The notes beneath the pieces are model-generated. The model was not told the origin of the DNA. It did not search any database and saw nothing but the letters and a program-made list of their open reading frames with translations. A stretch of DNA of 64,000 bases from contig NZ_CP150951.2 in assembly GCF_038069655.2 (NCBI RefSeq), positions 2,258,001-2,322,000 of the forward strand. Direction: 5' to 3'. Shown here piece by piece: positions 49,071 to 57,923 of this stretch (within the stretch, counting starts at the first letter, position 1; the number at the start of each line of letters is the position of its first letter). Source of the stretch: Yoonia sp. BS5-3. Lineage in GTDB: Bacteria > Pseudomonadota > Alphaproteobacteria > Rhodobacterales > Rhodobacteraceae. The translations under genes and the position numbers were made by a program.

Positions 49071-50891
49071 ATGCTCGATACCAGACCCATCGCCGATATC
49101 CGAAACCTGCGCGTTCAGTTTCCGACGAAAAAGAACACTGTCGTTGCGGTCAAAGACGTCTCGATTGATATCAAACCCGGCGAAACGGTTTGTGTTGTTG
49201 GCGAAAGCGGGTCGGGCAAATCTGTGACGTCGATGGCGCTGATGCGACTGATCGGTTATGGCGGCGGCGAGATCGTCAATGGCGAGCTGAATTTCGAACA
49301 TCGCGACGGGCGTATCGAAGATCTGACCAAGCGCTCAGACGCTGCCATGCAAGACGTGCGCGGCAATGAAATAGGCATGATCTTCCAAGAACCGATGACC
49401 TCGCTCAATCCGGTTTTCACCTTGGGAATGCAGCTGACAGAGGGGCTGATCCACCACAAGAAAATGTCGAAAGCCGAAGCGCGCAAAGCCGCGATCGCGC
49501 TGTTGCGGCAGGTGCGTATCCCTGAACCAGAGCGGCGGCTGGACCAATATCCGCATGAATTGTCAGGCGGGATGCGGCAGCGGATTGTGATCGCCATGGC
49601 GCTCGCGTGTCAGCCGCGCCTGCTGATCGCGGATGAACCGACAACAGCGCTGGATGTGACAATTCAGGCCGAAATTCTGGCTCTGATCGATCAGCTGAAA
49701 AAAGAATCAGGCACCGCCGTTTTGTTCATTACACATGACATGGCGGTTGTGGCGCAGATTGCCGACCGCGTCGTTGTGATGTTCCGCGGTAACAAAGTTG
49801 AAGAGGGCACGGTCACCGAAATCTTCGAAAATCCGCAGCATGAATACACCCGTTCGCTTCTGGCCGCCGTGCCGCGACTGGGCGAAATGACAGGTACAGA
49901 ATACCCTGTGCCCCTGCGTTTGATGGATGGCAGTGATGTGGCGGCCGAGCCGATCAAAGGCACGGATGAGGTCCTGCTTGAGGTCAAAGGGCTGACCACC
50001 CGTTTCCCCGTCAAAGGCGGGTTTTTGCGACGGACTGTGGCGCAGGTCCATGCGGTCGAAGACGTGTCGTTTACGCTCAAACGGGGGCAAACCCTGTCGC
50101 TTGTGGGCGAATCAGGTTGTGGTAAATCCTCCTGCGGTCGGTCGATCCTGCGGCTGGTTGAACCCAGCGCAGGCGAAATTCGGATCGATGGGGAAGATGT
50201 GCGCGCTATGAGCCCAAGCGCCCTGCGCGATGCGCGCCGGGATATGCAAATGGTGTTCCAGGATCCGTTTGCATCGCTTGATCCGCAAATGGTGCTGGGT
50301 GATCAGGTCGCCGAACCTTTGAAAAACTATAGCATCTGTTCTGGCGCCGAAATGGATGAACGGGTTGCCAAGCTTTTTGACCGGGTTGAACTGCCCCGGA
50401 GCTTTCTCAAGCGCTATCCGCATGAGCTATCTGGCGGGCAGCGGCAACGGGTCGCCATCGCCCGGGCTCTCGCGCTGAACCCCAAGCTGATCGTCGCTGA
50501 CGAAGCGGTCAGCGCGCTGGATGTCAGTGTGCAGGCACAGGTGCTGAACCTGATGATGGAACTGCAGGCCGAACTGGGGCTGTCCTATCTGTTCATCAGC
50601 CATGACATGGCGGTGGTCGAACGGGTCAGCCATAGCGTGGGTGTCATGTATCTGGGGCGGATCGTGGAAATCGGACCGCGCAGCGCTGTGTTCGAAAACC
50701 CGCAGCATGACTACACCAAACGGCTGCTCTCGGCCGTGCCCGTCGCCAACCCGCGCGAACGGACCTTGGGGCAAGACCGCGAATTTCGCCCGATTCCATC
50801 ACCGATCCACCCGCTCGATTATGCGCCGGAAAAGTCGCAATATAAGCAAGTTGGCCCCGAACATTTCGTTATCGAAAACGCCGGGACGTAA
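49071..50891 (+). CDS. dual ABC ATP-binding protein (DppD-DppF fusion)
   Basis: 606 residues with two full ATPase modules: Walker A GESGSGKSV near residue 45 and GESGCGKSS near 346, signatures LSGGMRQR and LSGGQRQR, Walker B LLIADEPTT and LIVADEAVS, and oligopeptide-specific C-terminal tails after each (QHEYTRSLLAAVP, QHDYTKRLLSAVP). One polypeptide replaces the usual D and F pair, as in GsiA. It powers the divergently encoded DppB/DppC-type permease, and heads a plus-strand unit with two peptidases and an oxidase. Confidence 0.95.
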   Translation: MLDTRPIADIRNLRVQFPTKKNTVVAVKDVSIDIKPGETVCVVGESGSGKSVTSMALMRLIGYGGGEIVNGELNFEHRDGRIEDLTKRSDAAMQDVRGNEIGMIFQEPMTSLNPVFTLGMQLTEGLIHHKKMSKAEARKAAIALLRQVRIPEPERRLDQYPHELSGGMRQRIVIAMALACQPRLLIADEPTTALDVTIQAEILALIDQLKKESGTAVLFITHDMAVVAQIADRVVVMFRGNKVEEGTVTEIFENPQHEYTRSLLAAVPRLGEMTGTEYPVPLRLMDGSDVAAEPIKGTDEVLLEVKGLTTRFPVKGGFLRRTVAQVHAVEDVSFTLKRGQTLSLVGESGCGKSSCGRSILRLVEPSAGEIRIDGEDVRAMSPSALRDARRDMQMVFQDPFASLDPQMVLGDQVAEPLKNYSICSGAEMDERVAKLFDRVELPRSFLKRYPHELSGGQRQRVAIARALALNPKLIVADEAVSALDVSVQAQVLNLMMELQAELGLSYLFISHDMAVVERVSHSVGVMYLGRIVEIGPRSAVFENPQHDYTKRLLSAVPVANPRERTLGQDREFRPIPSPIHPLDYAPEKSQYKQVGPEHFVIENAGT

Positions 50892-50896
50892 GGGCG

Positions 50897-52051
50897 ATGG
50901 ATGCGCGTGCGCTGCTTGACCGGCTTGTCGCCTTTCCGACGGTTAGCCGGGATGGCAATCTGGAACTGATTGATTTCGTTGAAAACTACCTGGCCGATTT
51001 GGGCGTCAGCAGCACCAAAGTACCAAATGCAGATGGCAGCAAAGCCGCGCTTTATGCCCATATCGGGCCGCAGGTCGATGGGGGGGTGGTGCTGTCAGGG
51101 CATACGGACGTGGTGCCCGTGGATGGGCAAGCCTGGGACAGCGATCCGTTCACGGTGACAGAACGCGATGGCCGGCTTTACGGGCGCGGAACCTGCGACA
51201 TGAAAGGCTTTGACGCGCTGGCACTGGCCGCCGTACCGCTCGCCTTGGCACGCGGGATCAAACGACCCCTGCAAATCGCACTCAGCTATGACGAAGAGGT
51301 CGGCTGCCTTGGCGCACCGCCGATGATCGATCACATGGTGGCGATGGGAATGCCCCGGGCGGATACCGTCCTGGTGGGCGAGCCTTCGATGATGAAAGTC
51401 GTCACCGGGCATAAGGGCGGCATCGGCTATCACATGCATTTCCAAGGGTTTGAGGTGCATTCATCGCTGGCGCCAACGGGCGTTAGCGCGATCATGATGG
51501 CAGCCAAACTGATCAACTGGGCCAATGAGGTAAACGCCGAAAACGCCGCCAAAACGCCCGGGCCGCTGGCCGCTGATTTTGTGCCCCCTTACACGACCTT
51601 GCATGTGGGCACGATCACCGGCGGCACGGCCCATAACATCACGGCCAAAGACTGCCATTTCGGTTTCGATTTCCGGATCGTACCGGGCGAAGATATCGGC
51701 GATTGGCAAGCACGGTTTCAGGCGAAATTGTCCGAGCTTGAGGCGGAAATGAAAGCCATACGCCCCGAGGCCGGGATCACCGCCGATCAATATTTTGATC
51801 TGCCAGGGCTGAAGCCGGAACAAGATGGGGTGGCAGAGGGGCTGGCGCGGCAATTGACCGGCGATAACGGCACCCATGTGGTCAGCTATGGAACTGAGGC
51901 AGGGCAGTTTCAGGAACGCGGTTATTCGGCAGTGATCTGCGGGCCGGGGGATATCGCGCAGGCCCATCAGCCCAATGAATTTATCAGCATCGATCAATTT
52001 CAAAAGGGCGAGGCATTCATCGCCAAGCTGATCGACACGCTGGCACAATGA
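50897..52051 (+). CDS. argE: M20 peptidase, acetylornithine deacetylase type
   Basis: 384 residues. Metal sites: His and Asp in LSGHTDVVPV, the bridging Asp in GRGTCDMKGF, the catalytic and metal Glu pair in YDEEVGC and a C-terminal His (QAHQPNEFI). The dimerisation insert (GHKGGIGYHMHFQGFEVHSS) is complete. ArgE-type enzymes deacylate N-acyl amino acids. Its place 5 bases after the peptide ATPase and beside a second M20 enzyme suggests catabolism of an imported acylated amino acid or dipeptide rather than arginine synthesis, so the symbol is by family only. Confidence 0.85.
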   Translation: MDARALLDRLVAFPTVSRDGNLELIDFVENYLADLGVSSTKVPNADGSKAALYAHIGPQVDGGVVLSGHTDVVPVDGQAWDSDPFTVTERDGRLYGRGTCDMKGFDALALAAVPLALARGIKRPLQIALSYDEEVGCLGAPPMIDHMVAMGMPRADTVLVGEPSMMKVVTGHKGGIGYHMHFQGFEVHSSLAPTGVSAIMMAAKLINWANEVNAENAAKTPGPLAADFVPPYTTLHVGTITGGTAHNITAKDCHFGFDFRIVPGEDIGDWQARFQAKLSELEAEMKAIRPEAGITADQYFDLPGLKPEQDGVAEGLARQLTGDNGTHVVSYGTEAGQFQERGYSAVICGPGDIAQAHQPNEFISIDQFQKGEAFIAKLIDTLAQ

Positions 52052-53370
52052 TGCCGGGCGTGGCTAAGGGTCCCATGCCCGAGAACGCGGATGTGGTGGT
52101 CATTGGGGGTGGGATCATCGGGGTGATGACCGCATGGGCACTTGCCAAGAAACGGCAAAAGGTCGTTTTGGTTGAAAAAGGGCAGGTCGGGGCCGAACAA
52201 TCCACGCGAAACTGGGGCTGGATCCGGGCACAAGGGCGGGACCGGGCCGAGCTGCCGATCATGTGCGAAGCGGCGGCCATGTGGCGGCAATTGAACCGTG
52301 AAATCGGCGAAGATATCGGGCTGCGGCAAACCGGCGTGGCCTATCTGGCACGCAAACCTGCCGATATCGCGCGCTACGAAAAATGGCTGCCGCATGCCAA
52401 AGAGGCAGGGATCGACACCAAGCTGCTCAGCGCGGCCGAGACCCAAAAGCTGCTGCCGGGGGCGGCAACGCATTGGCAAGGCGCGCTGTGGACGGCCAGC
52501 GATATGCGGGCGGAACCGGCGCTGGCGGTGCCTGCCTTGGCGCGGGCGGCGGTGCGGGATGGGGTGATCATTTGCGAAAACTGCGCAGCGCGGGTGCTTG
52601 ATATCGCAGCGGGGCGGATCAGCGGCGTGATTACCGAAGCAGGCCCAATTAAGACGACGGCAGTCGTTGTCGCCGGCGGTGCATGGTCGGCGCTGTTTTT
52701 GCGGCGGCACGGTGTGCATATCCCCCAGCTTTCCGTGCGGGCCTCTGTCGCGGCGACAGAACCGCTGCCACTGGTGTTTGAGGGGGCGGCCTCTGACGGA
52801 AAACTGGCGTTTCGGCGGCGGCAGGACGGGGGCTACACGCTTGCCCCGCCTGGGTTTCAAGAGCTGTTCATCGGCCCCGATGCCTTCCGGGCGCTGGGGC
52901 ATTTCAAGGACCTGATCAAGGCAGACCCGCTGGGCACAAGGCTTTGGCCCGCCGCGCCGCGGCATTACCCCGATGGTTGGGGAACGGCCCGGCGCTGGTC
53001 GGCAGAACAGATCAGCCCCTTTGAAAAGATGCGCGTGCTGAACCCTGCGCCAAACAGGCGCAAATTGCGCAAACTGGCCAAAGCCTTTGGTGATCACTTT
53101 CCGGCCTTGGGTGGGGTCACTCTTCGATCGACTTGGGCGGGGATGATCGACGCAATGCCGGATATTGTGCCAGTGGTTGATCAGGCGGGCGACCTGCCCG
53201 GACTGACGATTGCCACGGGGATGAGCGGGCACGGTTTCGGCATCGGACCAGCTTTTGGGCAAATCGCAGCCCAGCTGGTGCTTGGCGAAACTGTGAAGCA
53301 CGAAATCGGACGTTTTCGCTTGTCTCGGTTCACCGAAGGCACAACATTAGAAAAAGGCCCGGATGTTTGA
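52048..53370 (+). CDS. FAD-dependent amino acid oxidase/dehydrogenase family protein
   Basis: 440 residues of the DAO family. N-terminal FAD-binding VVVIGGGIIGVMTAWALAKK, then VEKGQVGAEQSTRNWGWIRA, where a conserved region follows the first beta-alpha-beta unit. A second ADP-binding segment is TTAVVVAGGAWSALFLRRHG and the C-terminal block is GLTIATGMSGHGFGIGPAFG. It probably oxidises a D-amino acid, N-methyl or opine-type substrate. The ATG at 52048 overlaps the preceding stop; an ATG at 52075 just before the Rossmann fold is an alternative. Confidence 0.88.
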   Translation: MMPGVAKGPMPENADVVVIGGGIIGVMTAWALAKKRQKVVLVEKGQVGAEQSTRNWGWIRAQGRDRAELPIMCEAAAMWRQLNREIGEDIGLRQTGVAYLARKPADIARYEKWLPHAKEAGIDTKLLSAAETQKLLPGAATHWQGALWTASDMRAEPALAVPALARAAVRDGVIICENCAARVLDIAAGRISGVITEAGPIKTTAVVVAGGAWSALFLRRHGVHIPQLSVRASVAATEPLPLVFEGAASDGKLAFRRRQDGGYTLAPPGFQELFIGPDAFRALGHFKDLIKADPLGTRLWPAAPRHYPDGWGTARRWSAEQISPFEKMRVLNPAPNRRKLRKLAKAFGDHFPALGGVTLRSTWAGMIDAMPDIVPVVDQAGDLPGLTIATGMSGHGFGIGPAFGQIAAQLVLGETVKHEIGRFRLSRFTEGTTLEKGPDV

Positions 53371-53418
53371 TCAGATCAAACACGGCCCCCGCATTAGACT
53401 ACATTTCCGGAGAAGATC

Positions 53419-54582
53419 ATGCCCGTTAAGAACCGCTTTGCCGAATTGCTGCCAGAGATTACCGCCTGGCGACGCGATCTGCACGAAAATCCTGAGATCC
53501 TGTTTGAGACACATCGGACCTCCGGGATCGTTGCGGAAAAATTGCAGGCCTTTGGCTGCGATGAGGTCGTGACCGGGATTGGCCGGACCGGCGTGGTTGG
53601 GGTGATCAAGGGCAAGTCAAACGGCTCGGGCAAGGTGATCGGGCTGCGCGCGGATATGGACGCTTTGCCGATCCATGAACAAACGGGGCTTGATTACAAA
53701 TCCAAAACCGACGGGGCGATGCATGCCTGCGGGCATGACGGGCATACGGCGATGCTGCTGGGGGCGGCAAAATACCTTGCCGAGACGCGCAATTTTGACG
53801 GGACCGTTGTCGTGATCTTCCAACCCGCCGAAGAGGGCGGCGGCGGCGGTCGCGAGATGTGTCAAGACGGGATGATGGACCGGTGGAACATTGACGAGGT
53901 CTACGGCATGCATAACTGGCCGGGTCTGCCGACCGGACAGTTTTCGATCCGGCCCGGCGCGTTTTTTGCGGCGACAGATCAGTTTGCTATCACCATCGAA
54001 GGGCGCGGCGGGCACGCGGCCAAACCGCATGAAACGATCGACAGCACGCTGGTCGCAGCGCATGTGATCACTGCGCTGCAATCCATCGCCAGCCGCAACG
54101 CCAACCCGGTAGAACAGATCGTTGTGTCTGTGACATCTGTTGAAACCTCATCCAAGGCGTTTAACGTCATCGCGCAAAAGGTGCATTTGAAAGGCACCGT
54201 GCGGACAATGTCAGCCGAGATGCGGAATCTGGCCGAAGAGCGGCTCAAGGCGATCTCGACCGGGGTGGCAGCCAGCTTTGGTGCCAGCGCCGATGTGACC
54301 TATTACCGGGGTTACCCTTGCATGGTGAACCATGATGAACATACCGCATATGCCGCCGAAGCGGCGCGGGTGGTTGCCGGGGCCTGCGAAGATGCCCCGC
54401 TTGTGATGGGGGGCGAGGATTTTTCCTTCATGCTCGAAGAACGCCCCGGCGCTTATATTCTGGTTGGCAACGGAGATACGGCGGCGGTTCACCACCCGGA
54501 ATATGATTTCAACGATGAAGCGATCCCGGCTGGCTGCAGCTGGTGGGCGGAAATTGTCGAGCAGCGGATGCCCGCAGCTTAA
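53419..54582 (+). CDS. M20D amidohydrolase (hippurate/IAA-amino acid hydrolase type)
   Basis: 387 residues. Motifs: ITAWRRDLHENPEILFETHR at the N-terminus, LRADMDALPI, the metal-binding MHACGHDGHTAMLLGAA, FQPAEEGGGGG (catalytic Glu), GMHNWPGLPTGQ and GGEDFSFML. It cleaves amide bonds in N-acyl amino acids. It is the last gene of the plus-strand transporter unit, 48 bases after the oxidase gene, with the ribosome site GGAGAAG before its ATG. Confidence 0.93.
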   Translation: MPVKNRFAELLPEITAWRRDLHENPEILFETHRTSGIVAEKLQAFGCDEVVTGIGRTGVVGVIKGKSNGSGKVIGLRADMDALPIHEQTGLDYKSKTDGAMHACGHDGHTAMLLGAAKYLAETRNFDGTVVVIFQPAEEGGGGGREMCQDGMMDRWNIDEVYGMHNWPGLPTGQFSIRPGAFFAATDQFAITIEGRGGHAAKPHETIDSTLVAAHVITALQSIASRNANPVEQIVVSVTSVETSSKAFNVIAQKVHLKGTVRTMSAEMRNLAEERLKAISTGVAASFGASADVTYYRGYPCMVNHDEHTAYAAEAARVVAGACEDAPLVMGGEDFSFMLEERPGAYILVGNGDTAAVHHPEYDFNDEAIPAGCSWWAEIVEQRMPAA

Positions 54583-54590
54583 GGCTGCGT

Positions 54591-54619
54591 ATGTACAGCA
54601 TATGTACAGGTTCTGTACG
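54591..54619 (+). repeat. three TGTAC repeats phased at 11 bp
   Basis: TGTACA at 54592 and 54603 and TGTACG at 54614, so exactly 11 bases apart. They lie just after the M20D stop codon. The TGTACA core is self-complementary. Meaning unknown; a repressor or nucleoid-protein site is possible. Confidence 0.4.
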
Positions 54620-54630
54620 GGAAATTTACG

Positions 54631-54658
54631 GCGTAAGGGGGCTGTTCCCTTCTTACGC
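54631..54658. terminator. stem-loop between M20D gene and moaA 3' copy
   Basis: gcgtaag (54631) pairs with cttacgc (54652), with further ggg/ccc pairing inside across a bulge. Convergent position suggests a terminator; there is no T-run. Confidence 0.4.
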
Positions 54659-54662
54659 GATC

Positions 54663-54759
54663 AGCCGCCCGTATGGGACATATGCCGGCTAACCTGCCCA
54701 TCGACCTGCTGGCGGGAATAGTCAAAATCATGCCCTTTGGGCTTCAGCGCGATGGCTGC
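54663..54759 (-). repeat. detached copy of the moaA 3' end (direct repeat 1)
   Basis: Encodes on the minus strand the last 32 residues of MoaA, from AAIALKPKG through HMSHTGG, with its own stop TGA at 54661-54663. It differs from the intact copy at four bases, all synonymous third positions. Left of the copy lies ordinary chromosome (M20D gene); right of it comes unrelated DNA. Confidence 0.95.
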
Positions 54760-54787
54760 AAAGGACTTCGTCCAAGTATATCAGTCA

Positions 54788-56242
54788 TCAAATTTTACTA
54801 AGATAGCGGCCTTCCGCGATGGCGAGCATACCAATAAAGCGAAACCAAATGTCGGGCTGATTTATGACCACATTTAATGCAGCCTCATGTTCACCAGCTA
54901 GGGATGCGAGCATTAGCAGATTAAAATACAACTCTCCATCGTCGTCCACTTCCTCATAAGCTTCAAATGCAGAGATGAAATCCCTTTGTTCGACCATTTT
55001 GATTGCGATCAGATTTAGCAGGTCCTGTTTCTGGCGCTCGTACAATGTCTGGCCGGTAACGTGTATCACCTGGGCTGCTGTCTCAAATTTTCTGCTATCA
55101 ATTAGCCAAGACAGAAGAATGTCGAGTTGATCCGAGTGTAGCTCTTGAACATGCTGTAATGCGGTATCAACGTCACCTTGATCGAACAAAAGATAGAGCA
55201 GGGCAGGGTTTCGGTCATCAAGGTTGTCACCGTCGAACGTGTAGTCGGTAAGCCCCAATTTTACGCGCGTGACACGCTCATATCCATCCACAAAATTATC
55301 GAGCCTTAAGTCACCTTCGGTGACCGCTTGTACTGTCCTAGCAATATAGGAGAATACTGTTGTATCGGTGTTGTCTGATCGATAAATTGCACGCATCAAA
55401 TCTCGTGTCACATGCATCCGGAAAATAAAATTTTCGTTTGACAAAATGTGATTTAAAAACGTGTCGACGGTATAGTCACCGTCGACCACCTCAATCAAAT
55501 CACCAAGTTTGTTACCTCCTGCCTCAACCAGACTTTTGATCGCATCATCCAATCCTACCCGTTGAAAAAGGCGCCTTTGAGCCATCCGATCGAAATCGAA
55601 ACTATGCAAATACCTAGAATCAAGATTTGAGAGTACAGCTGTGAGTTCACTGGCATTTCCTGCGACCATCGTGTCGATGGATATCGCAGTCACCATTTGA
55701 GAGTAATACCAGCTTAACTCTTCATCGTATTCTGTTTGCTCAAGCAACTGCCAGACGTTTTCAGGATTGTCGGTCATGGCTTGCGTTAGCCAAAGATCGG
55801 CATAAGCGAATTTATGATTCGCAACAGGTAGATCGACAATCATCTCCTCCGCGATCTGCAGCAAGCAATAGGTCTCCAGCGTTTCAAAGCAATTCAATTT
55901 ACTCAGTTCGCTGTCGTATCTTGCGATTTCTGCGTTCACGGCCTCGATGCTTAAATCACCCACGGGGCCTATCAAAAGCTGAACGCTCAAATCACTGCCA
56001 GGATGCTCCATGACAATCGATTCGAGATTTTGTTTCACTTGGCTTAACGCTTGGTGCCATTCCTCAATCTGTTGAATGTTGGTCGTTTCGCTGGTGGAGA
56101 CCGATTGATAATCACGCCATTTTAGCATGGCTTCAGTGAACAGGAGGTTAGCCTCAGAGTTTGCATCAGGAAAAACGGGGCCTGCCAAAATGATATACAC
56201 TATAGCGCTGTGAAGTAATTTGCGCAGAATTTGCATCAACAT
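54788..56242 (-). CDS. secreted alpha-helical-repeat protein of unknown function, probably acquired
   Basis: 484 residues from the ATG at 56242, which has GAGGA five bases upstream. A signal peptide (LLHSAIVYIILAGPVFPDAN) precedes a helical, acidic protein. The last 150 residues have TPR-like repeats (DQGDVDTALQHVQELHSDQL, then SRKFETAAQVIHVTGQTLYE, then QRDFISAFEAYEEVDDDGEL). I do not recognise a family. Base composition and codon use are clearly AT-richer than both neighbours. It is the only gene between two copies of the moaA 3' end, on the same strand as moaA, and no integrase or transposase accompanies it. A role outside the cytoplasm is all that can be said. Confidence 0.8.
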   Translation of the reverse strand: MLMQILRKLLHSAIVYIILAGPVFPDANSEANLLFTEAMLKWRDYQSVSTSETTNIQQIEEWHQALSQVKQNLESIVMEHPGSDLSVQLLIGPVGDLSIEAVNAEIARYDSELSKLNCFETLETYCLLQIAEEMIVDLPVANHKFAYADLWLTQAMTDNPENVWQLLEQTEYDEELSWYYSQMVTAISIDTMVAGNASELTAVLSNLDSRYLHSFDFDRMAQRRLFQRVGLDDAIKSLVEAGGNKLGDLIEVVDGDYTVDTFLNHILSNENFIFRMHVTRDLMRAIYRSDNTDTTVFSYIARTVQAVTEGDLRLDNFVDGYERVTRVKLGLTDYTFDGDNLDDRNPALLYLLFDQGDVDTALQHVQELHSDQLDILLSWLIDSRKFETAAQVIHVTGQTLYERQKQDLLNLIAIKMVEQRDFISAFEAYEEVDDDGELYFNLLMLASLAGEHEAALNVVINQPDIWFRFIGMLAIAEGRYLSKI

Positions 56243-56351
56243 TGGTCCTCGTAACTTACATGAAAAGACTACCGTTGTAGATGGGAATCTCAATGTGAAT
56301 TTATCTGTAATGGACTATCTACGATATTGCATCTGAGCTTCGATGTTATGT

Positions 56352-56450
56352 CTAGCCACCCGTATGGGACATATGCCGGCTAACCTGCCCATCGACCTGC
56401 TGACGAGAATAGTCGAAATCATGCCCTTTGGGCTTCAGCGCGATGGCTGC
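56352..56450 (-). repeat. moaA 3' end attached to the intact gene (direct repeat 2)
   Basis: Same 32 codons as 54663-54759, here joined to full-length moaA and ending in TAG instead of TGA. Distance between copies is 1691 bases. Confidence 0.95.
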
Positions 56451-57356
56451 CCGAATGGCATTTTCCAAATCAACATCCGCCTCAGAGGCGCGCAGCGGTC
56501 CCCGCAAATCTGAATGGCCCTCTTGGCCCAGACAGGTATAGATTTCGCCGGTGCAGGTAATCCGCACCCGGTTGCAGCTTTCGCAGAAATTATGGCTCAA
56601 CGGTGTGATAAACCCGATCTTTTGTCCGGTTTGGGCAATCTGAACATAACGCGCCGGTCCGCCGGTCCGCTCGGTCAGATCAGTCAGGGTATATTGCTGG
56701 GCCAGCTGGGCGCGTAGGTCTTTGAGCGACCAATATTGCCCCAGCCGATCCTCATTGCCCAAATCGCCCATCGGCATGACCTCAATAAAGGTCAAATCTA
56801 TATCACGGCTGGCGCACCAATCGGTCAGGGTGAACAGCTCATCTTCGTTAAACCCCTGCAACGCAACGGTATTTATCTTTACGCGCAACCCGGCCTTTTG
56901 GGCTGTATCAATCCCGCGCAGCACTTGGGGCAGGCGGCCCCAGCGGGTGATTTGGGCAAATTTGGCGTCATCCAGCGTATCAAGCGAGATGTTGATCCGC
57001 CGCACACCGGCCGCGAAAAGATCATCGGCAAAGCGTTCAAGCTGGCTTCCGTTTGAGGTCAGCGTCAGTTCGGTCAGGCTGCCATCCTCAAGATGGCGGG
57101 TCATGCCACGAAAGAAGGTCATGATATCCCGCCGCACCAAAGGCTCGCCGCCGGTGATGCGCAGCTTTTTGACGCCAAGACGGATAAAGGCCGAACACAT
57201 GCGATCCAGCTCTTCCAGCGTCAGCAATTCTTTTTTGGGCAGAAACGTCATATTTTCGGCCATGCAATAGACACAGCGGAAATCGCAGCGATCCGTCACG
57301 GAAACGCGCAGATATTCGATCATCCGGGCAAATGGGTCTATCAAAGGCGGTGTCAT
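56352..57356 (-). CDS. moaA: GTP 3',8-cyclase MoaA (molybdenum cofactor synthesis)
   Basis: 334 residues, radical SAM enzyme. The first [4Fe-4S] cluster is bound by Cys24, Cys28 and Cys31 (CDFRCVYC). SAM-binding [11 protein letters not shown] follows. The second cluster sits in [18 protein letters not shown]. The C-terminus ends HTGG, the double-glycine tail that MoaA needs for catalysis. It converts GTP to 3',8-cH2GTP, the first step of molybdopterin synthesis. It is monocistronic in this window. The 3' end is duplicated at 54663 around an inserted gene, yet the protein is intact. Confidence 0.97.
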   Translation of the reverse strand: MTPPLIDPFARMIEYLRVSVTDRCDFRCVYCMAENMTFLPKKELLTLEELDRMCSAFIRLGVKKLRITGGEPLVRRDIMTFFRGMTRHLEDGSLTELTLTSNGSQLERFADDLFAAGVRRINISLDTLDDAKFAQITRWGRLPQVLRGIDTAQKAGLRVKINTVALQGFNEDELFTLTDWCASRDIDLTFIEVMPMGDLGNEDRLGQYWSLKDLRAQLAQQYTLTDLTERTGGPARYVQIAQTGQKIGFITPLSHNFCESCNRVRITCTGEIYTCLGQEGHSDLRGPLRASEADVDLENAIRAAIALKPKGHDFDYSRQQVDGQVSRHMSHTGG

Positions 57357-57441
57357 GCAAAGACACTATGCACCGGCGCAACCCTGCGCAAGTCGCAAGC
57401 TCACCATTGTCTGTCACGCTTGCGCGACATAAGTTCGCTTT

Positions 57442-57915
57442 ATGAGATTGATTTTTGTACTCCCCTTCGCGGCCCTCGCCGGTTGCAGCTCGCCCTCAAT
57501 GCAAGGGATTTTTGGCACGGCGCCACAAGCACCCGCCGCAATTCCAGCGCCAACCTTAGATCCGACACCGCCGCCACCGCCGCCAAGCAATGCAACGACG
57601 GTGGATCAGTTTGATACCACAAGCGAAGAGGATCGGGCCGCCGCGACCGAAGTGTCCGATGACAGCGAAGCCGCCGAACTGGGCGTGACAATCGCCTCGC
57701 TTGGGTCACCTGCAGAGCCTGGTATCTGGCTGGAAACGCCGCTTGTCGACGTGCTGACACCGGGGCGCATCACCTATCAGGACAAGACCATCAATATCGA
57801 ATTGCGCCCATCCGGCGGTGTGCCCGGATCAGGCAGTCAGATCAGCTTGGCCGCCATGCGCCTGATCGAAGCGCCGCTGACAAGCCTGCCAGAGCTGACC
57901 GTTTTCGCCCAATAG
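57442..57915 (+). CDS. small lipoprotein, unknown function
   Basis: 157 residues with a signal peptide and lipobox (FAALAGC, Cys15). A Pro-rich stretch (PTPPPPPPS) leads to an acidic segment and a conserved-looking C-terminal domain: AELGVTIASLGSPAEPGIWL, ETPLVDVLTPGRI, VPGSGSQISLAAMRLIEAPL. I do not know the function. Similar short lipoproteins with this C-terminal pattern appear to be common in Rhodobacteraceae, from memory. Divergent from moaA across 85 bases. Confidence 0.8.
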   Translation: MRLIFVLPFAALAGCSSPSMQGIFGTAPQAPAAIPAPTLDPTPPPPPPSNATTVDQFDTTSEEDRAAATEVSDDSEAAELGVTIASLGSPAEPGIWLETPLVDVLTPGRITYQDKTINIELRPSGGVPGSGSQISLAAMRLIEAPLTSLPELTVFAQ

Positions 57916-57923
57916 GAACGGAT

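Noticed and set aside
52000..53301. 433-codon open frame on the minus strand
   Set aside because: It lies fully opposite the FAD oxidoreductase gene, has a Pro/Arg/His-rich unstructured translation and no ribosome site. Long antisense frames are common opposite high-GC genes.
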